Shown here: in pieces, positions 1 through 5,448 of the stretch | Layout: each line of letters starts with the position of its first letter | Numbering within the stretch: position 1 is the first letter of the stretch | The notes under the pieces: generated by a model | Database searches by the model: none | What the model was told of the DNA's origin: nothing | What the model saw: only the letters and a program-made list of their open reading frames with translations | Assembly: GCA_030024085.1 (NCBI GenBank) | Contig: JASEJE010000013.1 | Coordinates: forward strand, 1-33,824 | Length of the DNA: 33,824 nucleotides | From: Bacillota bacterium | GTDB lineage: Bacteria; Bacillota; SHA-98; UBA4971 | Direction of reading: 5' to 3' | Translations under genes and position numbers: made by a program

Positions 1-329
1 GCTCGAGGCAGCGCTACGAGCTCGACCTCGTGCGCGAGCTGGCCTCCAAGGACCTCGGGCTGAGACGGGTTGCGGTCACCGCCCGCGCCCCCCTCGGACT
101 CGGGGGCCTCGTGGACGAATGCATCGAGTTCGACCCGGACGGCCGCGCCCAGGTCCCTGACGACCTACGCCCGCCGGTCGATGTGGTCGCCGGGCAGATG
201 CTCGGCCTCTTCAAGGCCCTCGACCTCGGCATCTCCCCGGACGAGCCATCGGCGCGCGGGGCCATCAACAGGGTGGTCCAGGGTGTCACGATCTATCCGG
301 CCGACGTCGACGAACTGCAGTGCAGCTAA
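1..329 (+). CDS. SIS-domain sugar isomerase, C-terminal part (5' truncated by window edge)
   Basis: The open frame runs in from the window edge (codons in phase with position 3) and ends at TAA 327-329, so the true start is outside. The visible roughly 108 residues include a C-terminal block with GQMLGLFKALDLGISPD followed by ARGAINRVVQGVTIYP. This block is characteristic of the AgaS-type SIS family (tagatose-6-phosphate or galactosamine-6-phosphate ketose/aldose isomerases, GlmS-like second SIS domain). Members isomerise or deaminate phosphorylated amino sugars or ketoses in the cytoplasm. The active-site SIS motifs are not in view, so the substrate cannot be stated. The stop codon lies inside the CTAAG end of a 50-bp repeat remnant (326-375), so the last residues (QCS) may have been altered by an insertion. 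Confidence 0.8.
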   Translation, partial: SRQRYELDLVRELASKDLGLRRVAVTARAPLGLGGLVDECIEFDPDGRAQVPDDLRPPVDVVAGQMLGLFKALDLGISPDEPSARGAINRVVQGVTIYPADVDELQCS

Positions 330-375
330 GTGAGGATTCAGAAAAAGTGTCGCAAACTTATGGCGCCATACTTAG
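326..375. repeat. Solo-end remnant of the CTAAGT...ACTTAG repeat family
   Basis: A 50-bp segment starts CTAAGTGAGGATTCAG and ends ATGGCGCCATACTTAG. The right 34 bases are the reverse complement of the left arm of the full copy at 14395-14605. The left 16 bases resemble the other terminus, as seen at the right end of the copies at 2235-2427 and at 23832. The roughly 150-bp core is missing, so this is best read as an internal-deletion derivative keeping both ends. Its first bases contain the stop codon of the upstream SIS gene. Confidence 0.7.
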
Positions 376-407
376 ACATGGGCAGGCGGCGGTCCAGAAA
401 CCGCGAC

Positions 408-887
408 TCATTTCAGCCTCTTCGACATCCTGCGTCTCGCAGTCTCATACCCCATCTCCTCGTACAGCGCCAACGCCGGCTTGTTGAACTCCCACACGTT
501 GAGCTCCACTTCCGCGACATCCCTGGCGAGGGCCCACTCGTGGACTCTCTCGACAAGGGCGCGGCCGATCCCGGCGCGCCTGAAATCCTTTCCGACAACA
601 AGATCATGGATCATGACATAGCGCCTCGGGACCACGATCGGGAGATCGGGCGCACACCCAATGGATGCGTGGACAAGGCCGACGGCACGCCCGCCGGACT
701 CGGCCACGAAGATGACGGCGTCATCACCTGCAGTGGCGGCGGCAACCGCCTCCTGAATCCACCCGCGCCCCTCCGGCTTTCGGAACACGTGGGGCAGCGC
801 CTTCCGGTGAAACGTCTCTACCTCTTCGAACAACTCGCACAGCGCCTCGAAGTCGTTCGCAGTCGCCTGGCGTATAGAGAAGTCCAT
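408..887 (-). CDS. GNAT family N-acetyltransferase
   Basis: A 159-residue protein of the usual GNAT length. These enzymes move the acetyl group from acetyl-CoA to an amine. The visible GNAT core comprises an N-terminal IRQATANDFEALCELF segment, a central strand ending HDLVVGKDFRRAGIG with the acetyl-CoA pyrophosphate-binding R-x-x-G-x-G type loop, and the C-terminal NKPALALYEEMGYE motif. I chose the ATG at 887 because a GGAGGGAGG ribosome binding site lies just upstream; an in-frame TTG at 902 would put that site inside the gene. It is convergent with the SIS gene. The acceptor substrate is unknown, and such lone acetyltransferases cannot be assigned from sequence. Confidence 0.9.
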   Translation of the reverse strand: MDFSIRQATANDFEALCELFEEVETFHRKALPHVFRKPEGRGWIQEAVAAATAGDDAVIFVAESGGRAVGLVHASIGCAPDLPIVVPRRYVMIHDLVVGKDFRRAGIGRALVERVHEWALARDVAEVELNVWEFNKPALALYEEMGYETARRRMSKRLK

Positions 888-1542
888 GCAGCCTCCCTCC
901 AAAGCGATTCCTTACGGTCGGGACGGTCGGGGCGGTCGGGACGCCGACCAGCGCACTGAGCCTACCGCCCCCCACCTCTGTGCCCACGCCCACGCCAACG
1001 CCCATTTGCGCCCCGCGCCCGCGCCCACAGCCTGTCCGGCCTCACAGGGAAGGCTGGACGGAGATTGACTACTGTTTTTCCTCCAACCGGCAGCTTTCGC
1101 CGAACGACGTGGATGATTTCCGGTCAGCTCACGCCCGGGAGGTGCCTGAAAACCATCCACCCACACCCACACCCACACCCACGCCCGCACCTGGACCGGC
1201 ACCAACGCCAGCGCTCGCATCCCCGCAGGCCCGCAACAACCCGCCCACCGCCGCGATCCGGCAGTCTGCCCGCGCCCACACCTGCACCCACAGGCACACC
1301 CACGCCCGCACCGGCACCGGCAACAACGCCAAGGCTCGCATCCCCGCACGCCCACGCCCATCCCCGCACCCACGGCCGCATCCGCGTGCCGGCGCCCTGC
1401 GCACCTCCCCGGCACCGGCGCCTTTCCCTGGGGATGGCAGCCGCCGCCCAGTACTGCGCTCACGATACGTAACGACCTCCGGCCGAGCGCAGCTGGTTGG
1501 GCCGTTTGGTCGCGCGAAACCGGCAGCCTTAGGAGCCCTTAA
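888..1542. other. Intergenic low-complexity DNA, no credible gene
   Basis: This stretch is rich in cytosine and in CCCAC/CGCCC-type words on the plus strand. All six frames are unusually open because of composition, giving overlapping long ORFs on both strands, none with a recognisable domain or a good ribosome binding site. I see no RNA gene. It contains the CCCACA tract listed separately. Confidence 0.6.
1158..1380. repeat. CCCACA/CCCACG minisatellite with a duplicated block of about 55 bp
   Basis: Runs of CCCACA and CCCACG hexamers occur near 1160-1190, 1270-1310 and 1345-1380. A longer block of about 55 bp beginning ACCCACGCCCGCACC and ending GCTCGCATCCCCGCA occurs near 1179-1230 and again near 1299-1350, about 120 bp apart. 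The plus strand is almost devoid of T, giving strong strand asymmetry. Confidence 0.7.
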
Positions 1543-2178
1543 TGCTACTCTGTTACGTATGGAGCCTCTGGTACTGCCGTCGCCTGAGCTGACATCTGAC
1601 GTACATCACGGGTTCCTCCTGCTGAGCCGTTCCCTGCGTCACGCTTGAGAGCCATCCACTGATGTACATCACTCGTCTGGCTCTTCCCGTTCCATACGTC
1701 ACGCATCGGAAGCCAATCAGTGACGTACATCATTGTTGCCGCCTTACCCGTTCCCTGCGTCACGGGTTCTCTACGAACCGTTCCATACGTCACGCATTCG
1801 CGGCCAATCAGTGATGTGCATCATCGTTGCCGCTTCACCCGTTCCGCACGTCACGGGTTCTCCACGAATCGTTCCACAGGTCATGCATCGAAGCGGGACC
1901 AGTGACGCACATCACGGGTTCCTTCTGACCCGTTCTCTACGTCATCATTGAGAGCCATCCAGTGATGTACATCACTGGTCCGAGTCTCACTCGTTCTCTA
2001 CCTCATGCGTCGAATCCAATCGCTGACGCACGTCACTCTTCCCGCCGTACCCGTTCCGCACATCACGGGTCCTCGAGGAACTGTGAGCTCATGAGCCACC
2101 AGGGCCAGGAGTCGCCCTGCCAAACACGTCCGCCACGCCTGCCAACCCGGATGGCATTTCATATCTGACAGAGCAGTA
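1543..2178. mobile_element. Non-coding repeat element with inverted ends and a 30.5-bp periodic array
   Basis: The left end reads TGCTACTCTGTTACGTATG, and the right end is an imperfect inverted copy (ATCTGACAGAGCAGTA on the plus strand). Between them lie sixteen copies of a core RCRTCA word (one copy reads ACCTCA and one AGGTCA). They start at 1603, 1636, 1666, 1696, 1727, 1757, 1787, 1818, 1848, 1878, 1909, 1939, 1969, 2000, 2030 and 2060, that is, steps of 30 or 31 bp after a first step of 33. Seven lie in TGAYGYACRTCA near-palindromes and the rest follow a CCGTTCC-type prefix. A shorter copy sits at 9820-10113. No transposase is encoded, so this would be a non-autonomous, MITE-like element or a regulatory or structural array. 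Confidence 0.65.
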
Positions 2179-2234
2179 TCAAGACCGTGATTCTGGCAGA
2201 GAACGCATACGCAACAGAGCAGTACCAGGACTGG

Positions 2235-2427
2235 CTATGTATGGGTTTGCAAATCCGCGCCAGTTTGGCAGAAGCTTCCGGGTTGCCGGTGCTTGCACGA
2301 CGGGGCGTTGAAGATTTGACAAGCCTGAATGCCAAACCTAACGAGGCGCGCCGCAAGCGCGCCGCCCCCGGAGTGCAACACCGGCAACCTCTGGGAAAGT
2401 GGCAGCGATCTCTGAACCCACACTTAG
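2235..2427. repeat. CTAAGT...ACTTAG palindromic repeat, 193-bp copy
   Basis: This copy begins CTATGTATGGG and ends CCCACACTTAG. Its core contains GGTTGCCGGTG paired with CACCGGCAACC, the neighbouring TTGCAC/GTGCAA and GGGG/CCCC pairs, and an inner hairpin GGCGCGC-CGCAA-GCGCGCC. It matches the copy at 23639-23832 nearly base for base across the core and right arm. A short 90-residue ORF across it is a by-product of the palindromes, not a gene. Confidence 0.8.
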
Positions 2428-2441
2428 TCATAGTGAATGAG

Positions 2442-2523
2442 GCCGGCTCCCATTATCGTAAGCCGTAGGTTACACTTGAGGCACTTGCCTTTAGTGCAGA
2501 GCTACGTACGAAAGGGAGCCGGT
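2442..2523. other. Nested hairpin, possible structured RNA or mini-element
   Basis: Arms pair in strict nested order. GCCGGCTCCC (2442-2451) pairs with GGGAGCCGGT (2514-2523), CGTA (2457-2460) with TACG (2507-2510), CGTAG (2464-2468) with CTACG (2502-2506), CACT (2473-2476) with AGTG (2493-2496), and AGGC (2479-2482) with GCCT (2487-2490) around an ACTT loop. It lies about 170 bp before the GntR start. It matches no riboswitch consensus I recognise. It lacks a T-tract, so it is not an ordinary terminator. Confidence 0.5.
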
Positions 2524-2627
2524 ACACGTAATGTTACCACAAAATGCGTCGGTCTAGAAGCAGGCAGGGACAAAAGTTTCTCACGACGCGGCAGGAGATC
2601 CTGGACACATGGCGAAGCTAAACGATA

Positions 2628-2654
2628 AAGATTATAATCTTATATGTTTATACT
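2628..2654 (+). promoter_or_regulatory. AT-rich promoter/operator region before the GntR gene
   Basis: A perfect 14-bp palindrome, AAGATTATAATCTT (2628-2641), contains a TATAAT hexamer (2633-2638). A second -10-like TATACT lies at 2649-2654. This is the only strongly AT-rich spot for hundreds of bases, 43-70 bp before the start codon. A clear -35 box at 17 bp is not visible. I infer that the palindrome is an operator, plausibly autoregulatory for the GntR protein. Confidence 0.5.
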
Positions 2655-2696
2655 GTAGTCCCCACCCCCAACCCACCCCTCAAAGGAGGTCGCAAC

Positions 2697-3533
2697 GTGG
2701 TCCATCCGGGCGTTGACCGGGCGAAACCCGTGCCCCTGTATCACCAGGTGAAGGAGTCGCTCCGCGAGCGAATAGAGGCCGGGGAGTGGCCGCCGGGGGA
2801 GCGCATCCCGACGGAAAAGGAGCTTGCCGCCGAGTACGCAGTAAGCCAGATTACCGTAAGGCAGGCCCTGGCCCGGCTGGCCAGCGAAGGCCTCGTGGAA
2901 CGCTGCCAGGGCAGGGGCACGTTCGTGTCGCAGCCTTCAGTCGTACAAGACATCCTGGACCTTGGCGGCTTCTCGGCCGGGCTCGCCAGCGCGGGCATCG
3001 AGATCGAGACCCGGCTCCTCGGCGCCGGTATTGTTGCCGCGAGCGAAGGTGTCTCCCAGCGCCTGAAGGTGGCCCAGGCCGCCTCCGTGATAGAGGTCCG
3101 TCGCGTCCGCCTTACGGCTGGGGTGCCAATATCGCTCCAGACATCGTATATGCCTTGCGAGCTGTGTCGGCCCATCCTTGACCGCGACCTCGCACGCGAG
3201 TCGCTGTTTTCGCTGCTCACCGAGGCCTGCGGCCTGGAGCTCGTGCGCGCAGAGGAGGTCCTCAGCGCGGTCACGGTGGACGAATATGAGGCAAAGGTCT
3301 TGCTTGTGACCCCCGGAAGCCCGGCGTTTCTGGTCCGGAGGACCACGTTTGACAGGAACGGAACGCCCGTCGAGTTCGTAAAATCCGTGCTGCGAGGTGA
3401 TAGGTGCAAGTTTACGGCGACGCTGACTACCAGAGCGAAGGGAAAGACGGGAACAGGGATAGGAGCGGGAACGAGGACGAATCGCGCGGAAACAGGAGAG
3501 CAGACTGTCGGCATCAAGACGCAGGTATCCTGA
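2697..3533 (+). CDS. GntR/HutC-family transcriptional regulator
   Basis: The protein has 278 residues. Residues about 13-78 form a GntR winged helix: PLYHQVKESLRERIEAG, then GERIPTEKELA and a recognition helix with SQITVRQALARLASEGL, ending in GRGTFVS. Residues about 95-240 form a UTRA effector domain of the HutC subfamily (SLFSLLTEACGLELVRAEE, PAFLVRRTTFDRNGTPVEF). The last 35 residues are a Gly/Thr/Lys-rich tail with no domain match that I recognise. The GTG start is supported by AAAGGAGG at 2682-2689. It is the first gene of a co-directional run with the ECF transporter, so it probably controls that operon in response to a small ligand, sugar- or cofactor-related; the ligand is not deducible. 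Confidence 0.92.
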   Translation: MVHPGVDRAKPVPLYHQVKESLRERIEAGEWPPGERIPTEKELAAEYAVSQITVRQALARLASEGLVERCQGRGTFVSQPSVVQDILDLGGFSAGLASAGIEIETRLLGAGIVAASEGVSQRLKVAQAASVIEVRRVRLTAGVPISLQTSYMPCELCRPILDRDLARESLFSLLTEACGLELVRAEEVLSAVTVDEYEAKVLLVTPGSPAFLVRRTTFDRNGTPVEFVKSVLRGDRCKFTATLTTRAKGKTGTGIGAGTRTNRAETGEQTVGIKTQVS

Positions 3534-3560
3534 GCCATGTGCACGTTGAGAGCAGTTTTT

Positions 3561-3606
3561 CCCTTTAGGAGTCTCCCTTAGGAATCTTCGATCTTGACAC
3601 AATGTC
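3561..3606 (+). promoter_or_regulatory. Direct repeat plus GACA-CAA-TGTC dyad before the ECF S gene
   Basis: Two near-identical tandem words, CCCTTTAGGAGTCT (3561-3574) and CCCTTAGGAATCT (3575-3587), are followed by GACACAATGTC, a dyad at 3596-3606 that sits immediately before the AGGAGG site at 3611-3616. This position would suit an operator or a translational control site. It has a TTGACA but no -10 partner at the right distance. Confidence 0.35.
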
Positions 3607-3624
3607 TACAAGGAGGAGAGTCCA

Positions 3625-4176
3625 ATGGCAATCGGCCCCGAGCTCAAGAGTCCTCCCTCTCAGGGGAGCGAACTGAAGCACGAAGGTGACCTGCGCAAGA
3701 CATACTGGACCCCCAGGCGTGTCGCCCGGATGGCGATATTCGTGGCGCTCAGCGCTGTCGGCGCGCTCATCAAGATCCCGAGCCCGACCGGCACGGTGGC
3801 TCTTGACTCGTGCCCCGGCTATTTTAGCGCCATATCCTTCGGCTGGCTCGAAGGCGGCATCGTCGCCGCGATAGGCCACATCTTCACGGCGGCCACGACC
3901 GGCTTCCCGCTCAGCGTGCCCATCCACATCCTGGTTGCAGTCGAGATGGCGGTCTTCGCCGCAGCGTTCTGGTGGATCAACAAGAAGCTTGGAGTAATAG
4001 CGGCGATAATCGCCGCCACGTTCCTTAACGGAGTCGTGGCCGCCTTCGTGATGGTCCCCATCGGCGGCATGGGACTGGCGCTCGGGCTACTGGCGCCGCT
4101 CACAGTGGGGTCGGCCGTCAACATCATCATCGCAGCGGTGGCCTACGCGATCGTGAAACGCAGCAACATGATCTGA
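3625..4176 (+). CDS. cblT: ECF transporter S component, probably alpha-ribazole type (CblT-like)
   Basis: A small integral membrane protein of 183 residues. A soluble N-terminus of about 30 residues (ends YWTPRRVARM) is followed by about five or six hydrophobic helices, the usual build of ECF S components, which bind a vitamin or precursor and dock on the EcfA-A'-T module. The first helix and loop (IKIPSPTGTVALDSCPGYF) and the HIFTAATTGFPLSVPIHI stretch resemble what I recall of the CblT family, predicted to import alpha-ribazole. The AGGAGG site is 8 bp before the ATG. Downstream genes supply a CblS-like kinase and a complete ECF energising module. The S-component identity is secure; the substrate is inferred mainly from neighbours, and other precursors remain possible. 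Confidence 0.75.
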   Translation: MAIGPELKSPPSQGSELKHEGDLRKTYWTPRRVARMAIFVALSAVGALIKIPSPTGTVALDSCPGYFSAISFGWLEGGIVAAIGHIFTAATTGFPLSVPIHILVAVEMAVFAAAFWWINKKLGVIAAIIAATFLNGVVAAFVMVPIGGMGLALGLLAPLTVGSAVNIIIAAVAYAIVKRSNMI

Positions 4177-4209
4177 TCGGGGCGACGGCAACCACAGAGG
4201 CCACAAGGG

Positions 4210-5286
4210 ATGGGCTCCACAGGGGATGAAGAACACATGTCGCATTCAGGCCATTCAGAGATAGAGCGAGAGCTGGCAGAGCTGGCGGGACTGGCGGGAC
4301 TGGCGGGACTGGCGAAATCGGCGGGGCCGATGGGGCTGGCGGGGCGAGCGGAGTCGGCCGGCCTCGCAGGCCAGGCGGGCGTCGGTTCGCCCGCCGGTCG
4401 GCCCACCAGCTCGCCCGCCAGTTCGCCCGCTAGTTCGCCGGAGGAAGTCGCACGCGCCATCCTCCGGCGGCGCGTGGAGAGGCGTCGCGACCTGACGCTG
4501 GTGCGGCTTGCGGGCCCATATTACCTCGTCATCGCGTGCGACTCTGACGGCGGGATAGGCCCGAAACCCCACGACACAGTCAAGGTGCCCGGTTATCTCC
4601 TCGGGCGGTTCGCAGCGCGCGTGCCACTCATGGAGATCCTCGCCAGTGGCGCCCGTCCGCTGGTACTGGTCGACGCGTTGAGCGTAGAATTGGAGCCGAC
4701 GGGCAAAGAGATCATCGAAGGCGTGAGGTTCGAAGCTGGTCTTGCAGGAATCGAAGGCGAGGGAGCAGTCACCGGAAGCACAGAAGACAACGTACCAACG
4801 GTCGCAACAGGGGTCGGAGTTACGGTCATAGGACTTGCGCAGCAACATCGGCTGAGAGCTGGGACCTCTGCTCCCGACGATATCATCGCAGCCGTCGGTG
4901 TCCCGAAGAGCGCACCCGGAGATGTAGTAACGATCGACGACCCTGAGATCGCAGATGTCCCTACGGTGATGAAGCTGGCACACATGGCGGTGGTTCACGA
5001 CATCTTGCCCGTCGGCTCCAAGGGAATTGAATACGAGGCCCGCCAGATGGCCGCGTCGGCCGGCCTCGGCGTCGTCCTGACGGCAGACCCCGGCCTCAAC
5101 ACCAGGAAGTCGGCAGGTCCGGCAACGTGCGTGCTGGTTTCGGTAGCGGCAGCGGCGGGCAAGGACGGTGACGCGGCACGCCGGACGCGCCGGGCGCTCG
5201 ACGAGATCTGCCGGGCCGTGGGCAAGCCCGTGGCACTCGTGGGCCGGCTCACACCTGATGGCGGCGATCCGGCGCGCCCGCGTTGA
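4210..5286 (+). CDS. cblS: AIR-synthase/ThiL-fold kinase, probable alpha-ribazole kinase (CblS-like)
   Basis: A cytoplasmic PurM/ThiL-superfamily protein. The catalytic part starts near residue 80. It has an ATP-binding CDSDGGIGPKPHDTVKVPG segment, then LMEILASGARPLVLVDALSVE and GAVTGSTEDNVPTVATGVGV, ending in a C-terminal PurM-like domain. CblS proteins, known from Listeria and Geobacillus, phosphorylate alpha-ribazole to its 5'-phosphate for cobamide assembly and belong to this superfamily; they travel with CblT. The first 77 or so residues are an unusual low-complexity Leu-Ala-Gly and Ser-Pro-Ala stretch. ATG 4210 (GAGG 9 bp upstream) and ATG 4237 (AGGGGA 10 bp upstream) are both possible starts. 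It follows the S-component gene by 33 bp. The alternative, a ThiL-type kinase for another substrate, cannot be excluded. Confidence 0.7.
   Translation: MGSTGDEEHMSHSGHSEIERELAELAGLAGLAGLAKSAGPMGLAGRAESAGLAGQAGVGSPAGRPTSSPASSPASSPEEVARAILRRRVERRRDLTLVRLAGPYYLVIACDSDGGIGPKPHDTVKVPGYLLGRFAARVPLMEILASGARPLVLVDALSVELEPTGKEIIEGVRFEAGLAGIEGEGAVTGSTEDNVPTVATGVGVTVIGLAQQHRLRAGTSAPDDIIAAVGVPKSAPGDVVTIDDPEIADVPTVMKLAHMAVVHDILPVGSKGIEYEARQMAASAGLGVVLTADPGLNTRKSAGPATCVLVSVAAAAGKDGDAARRTRRALDEICRAVGKPVALVGRLTPDGGDPARPR
4266..4440 (+). repeat. In-frame 9-bp tandem repeats in the kinase N-terminus
   Basis: CTGGCGGGA-type 9-mers are repeated in tandem from about 4276 to 4345 and encode Leu-Ala-Gly triplets. 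A second set of TCGCCCGCCAGT-type units near 4405-4440 encodes Ser-Pro-Ala-Ser. The reading frame is preserved because the units are multiples of three. Confidence 0.7.
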
Positions 5287-5448
5287 GAGCGGCTCAAGGC
5301 CGCGTCGCATGTGGGCGATATCGCGGGTCGACCGTATTGCGCGTCGTCATTGCGTGTCGCCCTGCAATGTCATGGTATCAGCTGACGCTCGGAGCATCAT
5401 CAGGCTTCGCAGCGTGCCGACACGGAATCAGGGAGTGCATCGCAGTAC

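Noticed and set aside
330-959. A 209-codon plus-strand frame
   Set aside because: It is antisense to the GNAT gene, which has clear family motifs and a good ribosome binding site.
912-1648. Long overlapping reading frames on both strands (183 and 222 codons)
   Set aside because: They arise from CCCAC-rich composition, have no domain, no ribosome binding site, and overlap each other on opposite strands.
1720-2168. Short frames encoding HHG/RSLRH-type peptides
   Set aside because: They are translations of the 30.5-bp array, whose period changes frame every unit.
1543-2178. Possible CRISPR array, because of a 30-bp period
   Set aside because: The units are contiguous and degenerate with no unique spacers of constant length between identical repeats, and no cas genes are near.
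2187-2468. A 93-codon plus-strand frame
   Set aside because: It covers the palindromic repeat, and the same peptide appears wherever the repeat is inserted (for example at 23682).
3594-3622. TTGACA as a -35 box for the ECF genes
   Set aside because: No -10 hexamer lies at 16-18 bp, where the ribosome binding site already sits.
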